Of a stretch of 64,000 nucleotides of DNA, positions 36,557 to 45,077 are shown piece by piece. The translations under genes and the position numbers were made by a program. Numbering within the stretch: position 1 is the first letter of the stretch; each line of letters starts with the position of its first letter. The stretch is taken from assembly GCA_000952975.1 (NCBI GenBank), contig LM997412.1:372001-436000 (forward strand). Reading direction: 5' to 3'. The notes under the pieces are model-generated. The model was not told the origin of the DNA, made no database searches, and was given only the letters and a program-made list of their open reading frames with translations. This stretch comes from Peptoniphilus sp. ING2-D1G. GTDB taxonomy: Bacteria; Bacillota; Clostridia; Tissierellales; Peptoniphilaceae.

Positions 36557-38503
36557 TTGTTTGGAAAAAAGAAAAAAGAAGAAGTTGATGTAACAAGTTT
36601 TGATAAAGAAGCCAGTGCATCAAGGTCCTTATCTGACAATTATTTAAAATTTACTTATGTAATAGGATTTTTAATGACTATTTGGCAACTTTGGGTACTT
36701 TTTATATCACCTATGGATCCCTTTTTGGTGCGTTCGGTGCACGTTTCTTTACTTGCCATGCTCGGATTCTTTTATATAAAAGGATCCGACAATGCACCGT
36801 TGACCAAACCTTCAATAATAGATTTTATTCTATTTGCGGCAGCACTGAGCATTATATTATATGTGCTTACGGATTATGAAGGGATCGTAATAAGAGCCGG
36901 GGTTAATCCCAACCAGTGGGACGTATTATTCGGAACATTGTTAATAATATGCATAATGGAACTTTCAAGAAGAACTTCAGGACTTGCATTGCCGATAATT
37001 GCACTAATATTTTTGGCATATGGTTTATGGGGTTCAAAACTTCCGGGACTATTCAGTCATCCTGATTATTCTTATAAGAGAGTTATAAGCTTTTTATTCA
37101 GCGTACAAGGTATTTATAGTGAACCTGTAGGTGTATCATCAACCTTTGTATTTATGTTCATATTATTTGGTACCATACTTAACAGATCCGGTGGCGGCGA
37201 GGCTATTATAGACTTTGCGACAGCTTTAGCGGGAGGTCTTCGTGGAGGACCGGCAAAGGTATCTATATTATCAAGTTCACTTTTCGGAGCAATTTCAGGC
37301 TCTGCTGTTGCCAACGTAACGGTAACCGGTACATTTACAATTCCATTGATGAAAAAGACAGGATACAGTGCTGAATTTGCAGGGGCTGTAGAGGCTGTAA
37401 GTTCAACGGGAGGACAAATAACACCTCCGGTACTGGGAGCGGCAGCTTTCCTTATAGCTGAGGTATTGTCCGTAAACTATTCTAAAATAGTACTTGCCAC
37501 TATTATCCCGGCACTTATGTATTATATAAGTTTATTTGCCATGGTAGACTTTGAAGCGGGCAAGAAGGGACTTTTAGGACTTCCCAAGAGCGAACTTCCA
37601 ACATTTAAAGAAGTAGTGGGTAAGCACGGACTGCTTTTACTCCCAATAGTTGTATTGTTGTTTTTCTTGACAGTGGTGGGTTTATCTCCACTTAAGTCAG
37701 CAGCATATTCATGCGTATCAATAGTTATTTTTGGACTTATGCAAAAATCCACAAGAGAAAGAGTTATGCCCAAGAAGATGGCGGAAGCTTTTGCTCTTGC
37801 ACCGAAGGACTTAATATCTGTTGCATCTACTTGTGCAACAGCAGGTATTGTAGTAGGAATAATGAGTTTGACAGGTCTTGGACACAGATTTGCGGTACTG
37901 CTTGTTGAACTTTCGCAAGGACATTTGATAATAGCATTAATGCTTACGATGGTTGTATCTATAGTTCTTGGAATGGGTGTACCTCCGGTTGCAGCTTATG
38001 CAATAGCCGGCACAGCCATAGGACCCGCTTTGATAGAAATGGGGATTCCTGCACTTGCAGCTCACTTATTTATATTTTATTTCTGTGCAATCAGTGTAAT
38101 CACACCGCCTGTTGCTCTTGCAAGTTATGCTGCGGCTGCTCTTGCAAAGGCCGATATGTGGAAGGTAGGTATAACTGCATTTAGAATAGGATTAGTATCT
38201 TTCTTAATTCCTTATATGTTTGTATACAATCAAGCTTTATTGATGGAAGGTCCCGTACTGTGGATACTTCAGGCTTTCGTAACAGGTATAACAGGTTGTA
38301 TATGCCTTGCTGCAGGAATGCAGGGTTGGATAGGAAAAACAATCACAAAGCCATTTAGGATACTTCTTTTAGCGATTGCATTTTTGCTCGTAGTACCTGA
38401 GATGATAACTGATATTATAGGAATAGTAGGAGTAATAATATTTGCACTTGCATATAAATCAGGAATAGCGGTAGCGAAAAAAGATAAAGAACCTGCTAAA
38501 TAA
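36557..38503 (+). CDS. TRAP transporter fused permease (4TM/12TM)
   Basis: A single 648-residue polytopic protein combining the small (DctQ-like) and large (DctM-like) TRAP subunits, the arrangement that goes with TAXI receptors. DctM signatures: GSAVANVTVTGTFTIPLMKKTGY, AVSSTGGQITPPVLGAAAFL and the second repeat GMGVPPVAAYAIAGTAIGPALI. The N-terminus is charged and cytoplasmic. It is driven by a sodium or proton gradient. TTG start with AAAGGGGG about 9 bp upstream, 35 bp after the receptor gene. Followed by a strong terminator. Confidence 0.92.
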   Translation: MFGKKKKEEVDVTSFDKEASASRSLSDNYLKFTYVIGFLMTIWQLWVLFISPMDPFLVRSVHVSLLAMLGFFYIKGSDNAPLTKPSIIDFILFAAALSIILYVLTDYEGIVIRAGVNPNQWDVLFGTLLIICIMELSRRTSGLALPIIALIFLAYGLWGSKLPGLFSHPDYSYKRVISFLFSVQGIYSEPVGVSSTFVFMFILFGTILNRSGGGEAIIDFATALAGGLRGGPAKVSILSSSLFGAISGSAVANVTVTGTFTIPLMKKTGYSAEFAGAVEAVSSTGGQITPPVLGAAAFLIAEVLSVNYSKIVLATIIPALMYYISLFAMVDFEAGKKGLLGLPKSELPTFKEVVGKHGLLLLPIVVLLFFLTVVGLSPLKSAAYSCVSIVIFGLMQKSTRERVMPKKMAEAFALAPKDLISVASTCATAGIVVGIMSLTGLGHRFAVLLVELSQGHLIIALMLTMVVSIVLGMGVPPVAAYAIAGTAIGPALIEMGIPALAAHLFIFYFCAISVITPPVALASYAAAALAKADMWKVGITAFRIGLVSFLIPYMFVYNQALLMEGPVLWILQAFVTGITGCICLAAGMQGWIGKTITKPFRILLLAIAFLLVVPEMITDIIGIVGVIIFALAYKSGIAVAKKDKEPAK

Positions 38504-38510
38504 AAATTAT

Positions 38511-38552
38511 AATCAAAAAAAGAAACCTGAATTCAGGTTTCTTTTTTTGATT
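38511..38552. terminator. Bidirectional terminator, 42-bp palindrome
   Basis: A fully self-complementary 42-bp sequence centred on GAATTC, with seven A's on one flank and seven T's on the other. It serves the TRAP permease gene on one side and the converging DUF1847 gene on the other. Confidence 0.9.
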
Positions 38553-39183
38553 ATTCTCCGTTGTAGTTAAGTCTATTTTTAAAATATCCGTCGGCGCAAT
38601 ATAAAGCTACACAGGGATTGTTGCCTGTAACTCTGTCTTTTACCACTACCGTTGTGCAAAGAGCCTTTGAAAATTTGGTAAATAAAGAATCGTGTCCGAC
38701 GCACAGACCCATGATTATATTAAATTCAGTTTCCGCTTTGTTAAGTATCATTGCTTGTGCTACGGGGTTGCAAATGGGTTCGTATTCTCCCGGAGATAAT
38801 TTTTCTTCTTCCGAAAGCACAGTAGATTTATCTATTGCTCCGGTTTTACAGATTGCAGATATTAAATCAACGCCGTTTTCTTTGTAGATTTTGGTTAAAA
38901 TCTTTGCTTCAGGGATAAATCCTCCGCAAAAGGCAAGTCCTACTTTTTTAAACTTCATTCTCTTAATAAATACAAGTATTTCCTTTACTCTTGGCCAAAC
39001 AGTATAACCGTCTCTTTCTATGAGACAGCTGTTTTGATAAAATTCTTTATATTCATCTGAATTTATTATGGCTACGGCTTCCTTGTAAAGTTCTTGATCT
39101 TCCATTGGACAAAACTGTGGAAGATTAGCATCACTGTTGGTTTCGCAGACATGTACTCCGCATATAGAACATTTTGAATCCAC
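38551..39183 (-). CDS. DUF1847 cysteine-rich protein
   Basis: A 210-residue cytoplasmic protein resembling DUF1847 members: the N-terminal CSICGVHVC cluster, FCPM, then RVKEILVFIKRMKFKKVGLAFCGGF, and conserved cysteines in ISAICKTG, EPICNPVAQA, GLCVGHDSLF and NNPCVALYC. The regular cysteines suggest metal or redox-cofactor binding; the function is unknown. The open frame runs upstream to 39213, but the -10-like TATAAT (39202-39207, minus strand) lies in that extension. The GTG at 39183 with GAGGTG close upstream is the better start. Monocistronic. Confidence 0.75.
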   Translation of the reverse strand: MDSKCSICGVHVCETNSDANLPQFCPMEDQELYKEAVAIINSDEYKEFYQNSCLIERDGYTVWPRVKEILVFIKRMKFKKVGLAFCGGFIPEAKILTKIYKENGVDLISAICKTGAIDKSTVLSEEEKLSPGEYEPICNPVAQAMILNKAETEFNIIMGLCVGHDSLFTKFSKALCTTVVVKDRVTGNNPCVALYCADGYFKNRLNYNGE

Positions 39184-39290
39184 ATAATCACCTCTAAAAA
39201 AATTATACCACAAGCAGCAGTAAATAGCTTTAAGAAAAAATATTTTAACTAAATATAAAATTTATTGCATTTGCAGGCTTTTTGTGCTAA

Positions 39291-39370
39291 TATAATTAAC
39301 TGTAACCGCTCGGATTAGGTTTAAAAACAGATTACCTATGACGGCGAGTCTTGATATTATGAGGAGGTGC
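39291..39370 (+). ncRNA. Possible L21-type ribosomal leader with promoter -10
   Basis: TATAAT at 39291-39296 starts an 80-nt leader before rplU. In it CTCG (39309-39312) pairs with CGAG (39345-39348), enclosing TAGGT (39316-39320) with ACCTA (39334-39338). A structured leader here fits the L21 leader RNAs known upstream of rplU in Firmicutes, thought to mediate feedback by the protein. Match to that family was judged by eye only. Confidence 0.45.
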
Positions 39371-39374
39371 TACA

Positions 39375-39680
39375 ATGTACGCAGTTATTGAAACAGGTGG
39401 AAAACAATATACAGTTAAAGCCGGAGATAAGGTTAAGGTTGAAAAACTTGATGTAAATGAAGGCGAAAATGTAACTTTTGACAGAGTTTTATTTGTAGGC
39501 GGAGATGCTGTTAAAATCGGAAAACCCTATGTAGAAGGTGCCAAAGTAGAGGGCAAAGTATTAGCTCAAGCTAAGGACAAAAAAGTCATCGTTTACAAAT
39601 ACAAATCAAAGAAAAACGAAAGAAAGAAGAAAGGGCACAGACAACCTTTCACATTAGTTGAAATTGAAAATATTATCTGA
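39375..39680 (+). CDS. rplU: 50S ribosomal protein L21
   Basis: Large-subunit protein L21, 101 residues, beginning [14 protein letters not shown] and containing the [15 protein letters not shown] tail typical of the family. Binds 23S rRNA. GAGGAGG precedes the ATG by 8 bp. The stop codon overlaps the ATG of prp (TGATG), so the two are translationally coupled. Confidence 0.97.
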   Translation: MYAVIETGGKQYTVKAGDKVKVEKLDVNEGENVTFDRVLFVGGDAVKIGKPYVEGAKVEGKVLAQAKDKKVIVYKYKSKKNERKKKGHRQPFTLVEIENII

Positions 39681-40009
39681 TGATAAGCATTGAAATTTAT
39701 AAAAAGGACAATTTGTTTTTCGGCTTTAAAAGCCAGGGGCATGCTGATTACTCCAATGGAGAATACGATATAGTTTGTGCGGGAGTTTCCACACTTACTC
39801 AAACCTTGTATTTTTACCTGCAGGACAAAGGAATAACCGATGTTGAAGAGTCGCAAAAACAAGGATACTTATATTATAAAGTAAAAAAAAATATAGAAAA
39901 ACCGGAGGTTCAAGCTGCTTTTGAGTTTATGCTAACCGGCCTTGAGCTTCTAAAGAACAATTATTCAAAATATATAAAATTAAAAATTATGGAGGTGCAA
40001 AATGATTAA
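39680..40009 (+). CDS. prp: Ribosomal-processing cysteine protease Prp
   Basis: Small protease (109 residues) that removes the N-terminal extension of ribosomal protein L27. The His of [18 protein letters not shown] and the Cys in the same segment form the catalytic pair. Found only where L27 carries the extension, as it does here. Located between rplU and rpmA and overlapping rpmA by 8 bp, the fixed order in Firmicutes. Confidence 0.93.
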   Translation: MISIEIYKKDNLFFGFKSQGHADYSNGEYDIVCAGVSTLTQTLYFYLQDKGITDVEESQKQGYLYYKVKKNIEKPEVQAAFEFMLTGLELLKNNYSKYIKLKIMEVQND

Positions 40010-40292
40010 GTTTGACTTACAACTTTTCTCTTCTAAAAAGGGAGCAGGATCTTCAAAGAACGGCAGGGACTCCAATTCCAAGAGATTAGGCGTTAAAAGA
40101 AGTGACGGACAATATGTAACTTCAGGAAATATAATCGTAAGACAAAGAGGCACTAAAATTCATCCGGGACTAAATGTAATGAAAGGAAAAGATGATACTT
40201 TATTTGCAGTTAGCGATGGAGTTGTTAAATTTGAAAGAAAAGGCAGAGGAAACAAGAAGATCGTTAGTGTTTATACAGAAGAATTAGCTTAA
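40002..40292 (+). CDS. rpmA: 50S ribosomal protein L27 with cleavable N-terminus
   Basis: Large-subunit protein near the peptidyl transferase centre, 96 residues. The mature N-terminus [14 protein letters not shown] is preceded by the extension [10 protein letters not shown]. The processing motif usually reads LQFFA before SKKG; here it is LQLFS, so Prp recognition shows a Phe to Leu change. The core includes [12 protein letters not shown] and [15 protein letters not shown] lies 6 bp before the ATG. Confidence 0.96.
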   Translation: MIKFDLQLFSSKKGAGSSKNGRDSNSKRLGVKRSDGQYVTSGNIIVRQRGTKIHPGLNVMKGKDDTLFAVSDGVVKFERKGRGNKKIVSVYTEELA

Positions 40293-40340
40293 AGTCGTAG
40301 GTTCCTACGACTTTATTTTATATAGAGTCCTATATAAAAT
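40291..40340 (+). terminator. Tandem hairpins between rpmA and obgE
   Basis: First hairpin 40291-40314: AAAGTCGTAGG/CCTACGACTTT, 11 bp, starting inside the rpmA stop codon and followed by ATTTTA. Immediately after, 40315-40340 forms ATTTTATATAG/CTATATAAAAT around AGTC. The first could be a weak terminator or attenuator and the second an mRNA processing site. obgE starts 16 bp later without a visible promoter. Confidence 0.6.
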
Positions 40341-40356
40341 AACAGGATGTGATAAA

Positions 40357-41622
40357 GTGTTTATAGATGTGGCGAAAATTAGAGTAAAAGCGGGAAACGG
40401 CGGCAACGGAGCTGTGGCTTGGAGACGAGAAAAGTTCGAACCTGCCGGTGGTCCGGCAGGGGGAGATGGCGGCGACGGAGGCTCCGTAATAGTTATTACC
40501 GACACCGGACTTCATACTTTAATGGATTTTAAATATAAAAGAGAGTACAAAGCCGAAAACGGTGAAAATGGAATGAGCAAAAATAAATTCGGCAAAAAGG
40601 GAAAGGACATAATCCTCAGAGTACCTGTGGGAACCTTGATTAAGGATACGGAGTCCGGAGGGGTTATTGTCGATATGAAAGAACCTGCTCAAAGATATCT
40701 TCTCGCCGCGGGCGGAAGAGGCGGAAGAGGAAACTCCAAGTTCACCAGTTCCACAAGACAGGCGCCGTCCTTTGCCGAGGCGGGAAATGCAGGAGAGGCC
40801 AAAGACATAACTTTGGAGCTTAAACTCCTTGCAGATGTAGGGTTGATAGGTTTTCCCAATGTGGGTAAATCCACATTGTTATCTGTTGTTTCATCGGCAA
40901 GGCCCAAAATTGCAAACTATCATTTCACCACTCTTGAACCGAATTTAGGAGTTGTATCACTGGGAGAGGAAATGTCTTTTGTCATAGCTGATATTCCCGG
41001 GTTAATTGAAGGAGCAAGCGAAGGTTTGGGACTTGGAGATGAATTTTTAAAACATGTCGAGAGGACAAAGGTCTTAATCCATGTAATAGACATGTCCGGC
41101 AGTGAAGGAAGAAATCCCATATCGGATTTTTATAAAATAAATGAAGAACTGTATTCCTACAATGAAAAACTCTCTCTAAAACCCCAAATAATTTTTGCGA
41201 ATAAAATGGATTTACCGTCGGCTGAGGATAATTTAAAGGAGTTCAAGTCGGAGTTTAATGAGAAGTATAAGATATTTTCAGGCTCAGCAGCCACTACCGA
41301 GAACTTAAATGATCTCATGAAGTACACTTTTACTGAGGTGCAAAAGTATGAAGATGCTTATGAAACTTATGACGAAGTCTTTGTTAAAAAAGAAAACACC
41401 GAAGATCCCATAAGAGTGTATATGGAAAACGGAGAATATATAGTAGATGGGCCATACATTGAAAAGTTGGTAAAGTCCACCAATTTTGAAAATTATGAAT
41501 CACTTAAATACTTCCAGGAAAATTTGAGAAAAAACAATGTGGTTAAGAAACTTAAAGAATTGGGTGTAAGTGAAGGCGACAGTGTATTTATACTCGGTTT
41601 TGAATTTGAATTTTTTGAATAG
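40357..41622 (+). CDS. obgE: GTPase Obg/CgtA
   Basis: Essential GTPase linked to large-subunit assembly and the stringent response, 421 residues. The glycine-rich Obg fold spans about 1-158 (GNGGNGAVAWRREKF, GGRGGRGN). The G domain has GFPNVGKST, switch DIPGLIEGASEG, NKMD and GSAAT. The C-terminal OCT domain (about 340-421) is present. GTG start with AGGATGTG upstream. First of a tightly packed run of ribosome-related genes. Confidence 0.95.
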   Translation: MFIDVAKIRVKAGNGGNGAVAWRREKFEPAGGPAGGDGGDGGSVIVITDTGLHTLMDFKYKREYKAENGENGMSKNKFGKKGKDIILRVPVGTLIKDTESGGVIVDMKEPAQRYLLAAGGRGGRGNSKFTSSTRQAPSFAEAGNAGEAKDITLELKLLADVGLIGFPNVGKSTLLSVVSSARPKIANYHFTTLEPNLGVVSLGEEMSFVIADIPGLIEGASEGLGLGDEFLKHVERTKVLIHVIDMSGSEGRNPISDFYKINEELYSYNEKLSLKPQIIFANKMDLPSAEDNLKEFKSEFNEKYKIFSGSAATTENLNDLMKYTFTEVQKYEDAYETYDEVFVKKENTEDPIRVYMENGEYIVDGPYIEKLVKSTNFENYESLKYFQENLRKNNVVKKLKELGVSEGDSVFILGFEFEFFE

Positions 41623-41630
41623 AGGAATTT

Positions 41631-41918
41631 ATGTTAAGGGGCAAAGAAAGAGCTTATTTAAAATCTTTGGCACACAGTGCCGATCCGCTTATGCAGATTG
41701 GAAAGGGCGGGCTTACCGATTCTGTAGTCAAACAATTGGATAAATTATTGGAAGATCACGAGCTTGTAAAGATAAGAGTGTTGAAAAACTCCCCTGTTAT
41801 TGCAAGGGAAATAGTAGAGGAGATACTCAATGCCACAAATGCGGAATTTGTTCAGCAAATAGGAAACAAGCTTACGATATATAGAGAATCTAAGGAAAAG
41901 AAAAAAATAGAATTATAA
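41631..41918 (+). CDS. yhbY: YhbY-like RNA-binding protein (CRM domain)
   Basis: 95-residue CRS1-YhbY domain protein associated with pre-50S particles. The conserved GKGGLTDSVVKQLDKLLEDHELVKIRVL, here with IGKGGLT as the GxxG-like RNA-binding loop, and IGNKLTIYRES identify it. It lies 8 bp after obgE and overlaps nadD by 1 bp (TAATG). Confidence 0.9.
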   Translation: MLRGKERAYLKSLAHSADPLMQIGKGGLTDSVVKQLDKLLEDHELVKIRVLKNSPVIAREIVEEILNATNAEFVQQIGNKLTIYRESKEKKKIEL

Positions 41919-42535
41919 TGAAAAGATATGGAATAATAGGGGGAACCTTTGATCCGATCCATTACGGACACCTTATGATTTCTGAGATCATAAGAGAAGA
42001 AATGGATTTAGAAAAAATAATTTTTATTCCAACGGGAAATCCTCCTCATAAAAACGATATACTTAGTGCCGATGTCAGATTTGAAATGACAAATATCGCG
42101 GTCAAATCAAATAAATATTTTACGGTTTCAGATATTGAATCCAAAAAAAAGTTTGTGAGTTACTCTGTGGACACTGTCACGGAGTTAAGCCAAATCATCG
42201 ATGGAAAACTCTATTTCATCATAGGGTCCGACACTCTTTTTCAGTTAAAAACCTGGAAAAAGTTTGAAGAACTTGCAAAGATTGTGGAATTTGTAGTCGC
42301 CATGAGACCCTCCTACATGTCGACAAAGTTACTGGAGCTGGAACTTGATTATTTGAGCTTCAAGTACGAAGCGAAGATAAATGTTGTGGAGATACCTCTT
42401 TATGAAATTTCCTCAACATTGATAAGAAACCGTCTTGCTCTCGGTCAAAGTGTCAAATATCTGATACCTGATGAATTAATTGAATTTATAGAAGAAAAAG
42501 GACTATATAAGACAAATGGAAGATCAAAAAAATGA
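41918..42535 (+). CDS. nadD: Nicotinate-nucleotide adenylyltransferase
   Basis: Transfers AMP from ATP to nicotinate mononucleotide in NAD synthesis. 205 residues with GGTFDPIHYGHL (the GxxxPxHxGH motif of the family), PTGNPPHK, and the C-terminal ISSTLIRNRL motif. Standard length. The ribosome-binding site is weak because the ATG overlaps the yhbY stop codon. Overlaps yqeK by 20 bp. Confidence 0.95.
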   Translation: MKRYGIIGGTFDPIHYGHLMISEIIREEMDLEKIIFIPTGNPPHKNDILSADVRFEMTNIAVKSNKYFTVSDIESKKKFVSYSVDTVTELSQIIDGKLYFIIGSDTLFQLKTWKKFEELAKIVEFVVAMRPSYMSTKLLELELDYLSFKYEAKINVVEIPLYEISSTLIRNRLALGQSVKYLIPDELIEFIEEKGLYKTNGRSKK

Positions 42536-43100
42536 GATAATTAGCATAGTAGGAGAAAAAAGATACGAACATATTTTAAGGGTTAGAGATGTAGCCATAG
42601 ATCTTGCCAAAAACTACAACATAAGTGTTGAAAAAGCCGAGATTGCAGCATATTATCACGATTGTGCAAAGGCGACAACTCAGGATAAAATCTATGAACT
42701 CTGCAAAAAATACGGGCTAAAACTCAGCTACAAAATGCAAAAAGCACCGAAGATAATACATGCTCCCTTAGGTGCCATTATAGCGAACAAAAAGTTTGGA
42801 ATAGAGGATAAGGACATTTTAAATGCGATAAAATACCACACTACAGGTAGAGAAAATATGTCCATGCTTGAAAAAATCATTTTCGTAAGCGATTACATAG
42901 AACCAAATAGAAAGTTCGACGGAATAGATGAAATTAGAAAACTTGCCTTTGAAAATATAGACATAGCTCTTTATAAGAGCTTAAATAACATGATAGGATA
43001 TCTTTTATTAAAGGATGAATACATAGTTAGCGATACAATAGGGGCAAGAAATTATATTATGGAGAAGTATAAATGGGAAAATTCTTTAAAGCATTTATAA
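42516..43100 (+). CDS. yqeK: HD-domain hydrolase YqeK
   Basis: HD-superfamily metal-dependent phosphohydrolase, 194 residues; characterised YqeK enzymes cleave Ap4A symmetrically. The HD ligands are in YEHILRVRDVA (His) and AAYYHDCAK (His-Asp), with HAPLGAII and IKYHTTGRENM further along. Nearly invariant neighbour of nadD and rsfS in Firmicutes. Start codon lies within nadD and the gene overlaps the LCP gene by 28 bp, so expression is coupled. Confidence 0.92.
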   Translation: MEDQKNEIISIVGEKRYEHILRVRDVAIDLAKNYNISVEKAEIAAYYHDCAKATTQDKIYELCKKYGLKLSYKMQKAPKIIHAPLGAIIANKKFGIEDKDILNAIKYHTTGRENMSMLEKIIFVSDYIEPNRKFDGIDEIRKLAFENIDIALYKSLNNMIGYLLLKDEYIVSDTIGARNYIMEKYKWENSLKHL

Positions 43101-43966
43101 TAACATTGCTTCTTATAGTTATATTTTTCTTTGGAATAATTGGCTATTTCTTGTTAAAAAACCATATTGAAAATCCGAGAGATTTTTTCAATGAAGTGGT
43201 GGAGTCCGACAACCATCTGACTTTTTTGTTGCTGGGTGTTGACAATTTAGATGTAAAAAATGCAGAAAACACCAGATCCGATACTATTATGCTTGTGAAT
43301 ATGGATTTGGAAATGGGTAAAGTTGATATAATTTCTATTCCTCGTGATACTTATGCAGGCTTAGAAGGCTATAAAAAGCAAAAGATAAATCACTTTTTCA
43401 ATTACGGAGGCTCCGAATTAACTTTGCAAGCGGTGAATACTTTGTTAGATACAAATATTGAATACTATATGACAATAGATTATAAATTTGTACAGGAAAT
43501 TGTAGATACAATAGGCGGAGTTGAAGTGAATGTGCCTGTAGATATGGTCTACAGTGATCCCTGGGCTGATCCGCCTTTAGAAATAAACATACCCGCCGGT
43601 TTGCAAACGCTCAATGGAGAAAATTCAATAAAATTCTTGAGATTTAGAAAGGGATATAAAGATGGATCCGATCTTTCGAGGGTGGAATCACAACAGCAAT
43701 TCGTCTCGGCATTTATTCAAAAAATCAAAAAACCGGAAAGCTTGATAAAAACTCCCTTAATCATGAAAAGTTATGATAAATACACTATAAGCAACATACC
43801 TTTTTCAAAAATAGTTAAATCGGGATTGAATGTATTTAAATTTTCGTCAGAGAATATAAGTATGCAGACGCTACCGGGAGTGGCAGATTATAAAAATAAT
43901 GTATCTTATTTTTTCGTAAATGAAAAGCAAACCGATGAATTGTTAAAGAATATGGGATTAAAATAA
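43073..43966 (+). CDS. LytR-CpsA-Psr family cell-wall polymer ligase
   Basis: Membrane-anchored LCP protein of 297 residues that likely attaches anionic polymers such as teichoic acids to peptidoglycan. One N-terminal membrane helix (about 5-27) is followed by the LCP domain: LLLGVDN, RSDTIMLVNMD, ISIPRDTY, YKKQKINHFFNYGG and LNGENSIKFLRFRKGY. The Arg and Asp residues binding the polyprenyl pyrophosphate are present. It sits between yqeK and rsfS, a common position in Clostridia. GGAGAAG 7 bp before the ATG. Confidence 0.93.
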   Translation: MGKFFKAFIITLLLIVIFFFGIIGYFLLKNHIENPRDFFNEVVESDNHLTFLLLGVDNLDVKNAENTRSDTIMLVNMDLEMGKVDIISIPRDTYAGLEGYKKQKINHFFNYGGSELTLQAVNTLLDTNIEYYMTIDYKFVQEIVDTIGGVEVNVPVDMVYSDPWADPPLEINIPAGLQTLNGENSIKFLRFRKGYKDGSDLSRVESQQQFVSAFIQKIKKPESLIKTPLIMKSYDKYTISNIPFSKIVKSGLNVFKFSSENISMQTLPGVADYKNNVSYFFVNEKQTDELLKNMGLK

Positions 43967-43975
43967 GGAGGCTAA

Positions 43976-44326
43976 ATGGAAAATAAAAAACTTGAAATCA
44001 TAATAGATGCATGTGAATCAAAAAAAGCTAATGATATTAAAGTCTTGGAAATAGGCTCTTTTAGCTCAATATCCGATTATTTTGTAATTGTAAGCGGAAA
44101 TTCATCAACCCAGGTAGATGCCATATCCGATGAAATAGAATTTAAAATGGAAGAAGAAGGATATGAACTTTTAAATGCCGAAGGCAAAAACTCCATGAGA
44201 TGGATAGTACTGGATTATGGAGATATAGTAGTTCATGTATTTCATAAAGACGAAAGAAAATACTATAATCTTGAAAGATTGTGGGAAAAAGATGACGAAA
44301 CCAAAGAAAAATCGAAGGGAGAATGA
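43976..44326 (+). CDS. rsfS: Ribosome silencing factor RsfS
   Basis: Binds L14 on the 50S subunit and blocks joining with 30S when nutrients are scarce. 116 residues with the conserved VLEIGSFSSISDYFVIVSG, STQVDAISDEIE and the tail WIVLDYGDIVVHVFHKDERKYYNLERLW. Strong AAGGAGG 5 bp before the ATG. Confidence 0.96.
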   Translation: MENKKLEIIIDACESKKANDIKVLEIGSFSSISDYFVIVSGNSSTQVDAISDEIEFKMEEEGYELLNAEGKNSMRWIVLDYGDIVVHVFHKDERKYYNLERLWEKDDETKEKSKGE

Positions 44327-44331
44327 TAGAT

Positions 44332-44706
44332 ATGAAATTTTTATATACTGAACAAGCACCTGAAGCGGTGGGTCCTTACTCACAAGGAACGGAAGCTATG
44401 GGAATGATATTTACATCTGGACAATTGCCCATATTTCCGGAAACGGGTGAATTAATATCCGATGACATAAAAAAAGCCACCTTACAAAGTCTTAAAAATG
44501 TTGAAAATATACTTGAAAGCGTAGGCTCATCTGCTGAAAAGATAGTTAAGGTAAACATATATCTTACAGACATGAATGATTTTTCGGCAATGAATGAAGT
44601 TTATGCGGAATTCTTTGGAGAACACAAACCGGCAAGAAGCTGTGTAGAGGTTTCAAAACTTCCCAAGGACGGAATAATTGAAATAGAAGCAATTGCGCTA
44701 AAATAA
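44332..44706 (+). CDS. ridA: RidA family enamine/imine deaminase
   Basis: Hydrolyses reactive 2-aminoacrylate and related enamines formed by PLP enzymes. 124 residues starting MKFLYTEQAPEAVGPYSQG, with FTSGQLP, the VKVNIYLTDMNDF segment, and the active-site arginine in PARSCVEVSKLPKDGIIEIEAIA. An ATG at 44323 overlaps the rsfS stop codon but is only 1 bp from AGGGAG; the ATG at 44332 has normal spacing. Confidence 0.93.
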   Translation: MKFLYTEQAPEAVGPYSQGTEAMGMIFTSGQLPIFPETGELISDDIKKATLQSLKNVENILESVGSSAEKIVKVNIYLTDMNDFSAMNEVYAEFFGEHKPARSCVEVSKLPKDGIIEIEAIALK

Positions 44707-44727
44707 ACCTTAGTTTCAGTATTTTTG

Positions 44728-44756
44728 TTGACTTAAATAAATGATAATGGTAAAAT
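44728..44756 (+). promoter_or_regulatory. Promoter of the str operon
   Basis: TTGACT, a 17-bp spacer and TAAAAT, about 77 bp before the L7Ae-like gene. The leader that follows contains a strong hairpin. Confidence 0.7.
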
Positions 44757-44777
44757 ATTACAGTATTTGATACTCTT

Positions 44778-44805
44778 AAAACTACCTAACATAATAGGTA
44801 GTTTT
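44778..44805 (+). promoter_or_regulatory. Hairpin in the str operon leader
   Basis: AAAACTACCTA pairs perfectly with TAGGTAGTTTT (11 bp, 6-nt loop), about 15 nt downstream of the expected transcription start. Only four T's follow, so it may be a weak attenuator or an mRNA-stabilising 5' hairpin. Confidence 0.55.
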
Positions 44806-44832
44806 AGTTGTGTATAGATAGGAGGTGCTCAT

Positions 44833-45054
44833 TTGAATACAGTGGTGGGCACGAAACAAGTGAAGAAAGCCTTGAAGGAAGGCACGGTTAAAGAAGTTTT
44901 CATAGCTGAGAATACAGATATCGGACTTAAAAACAAGTTAGTAGCTCTTTGCGAAAAATATGAGGTAAAGATAAGCTACATGGACACAAAAAAAGAGCTT
45001 GGAGAAAACTTTGGAATAGGTATTAATGCGGCAATAGCTGCAATATTAATATAA
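44833..45054 (+). CDS. L7Ae-family kink-turn RNA-binding protein
   Basis: 73-residue protein of the L7Ae/L30e fold like YbxF (RplGB) of Bacillus. Recognisable segments are VVGTKQVKKALKEG, VFIAENTD and the C-terminal GINAAIAAIL. YbxF binds kink-turn RNA and can associate with the ribosome; its exact role is open. TTG start with AGGAGGTG 6 bp upstream. It precedes rpsL as in Bacillus, but rpoBC is not upstream here. Confidence 0.88.
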   Translation: MNTVVGTKQVKKALKEGTVKEVFIAENTDIGLKNKLVALCEKYEVKISYMDTKKELGENFGIGINAAIAAILI

Positions 45055-45077
45055 AATAAAAAATAGGAGGTGCATGA

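Noticed and set aside
38511..38552. 42-bp perfect palindrome as a possible protein-binding or recombination site
   Set aside because: Position between two converging gene ends with A and T flanks is fully explained by a bidirectional terminator.
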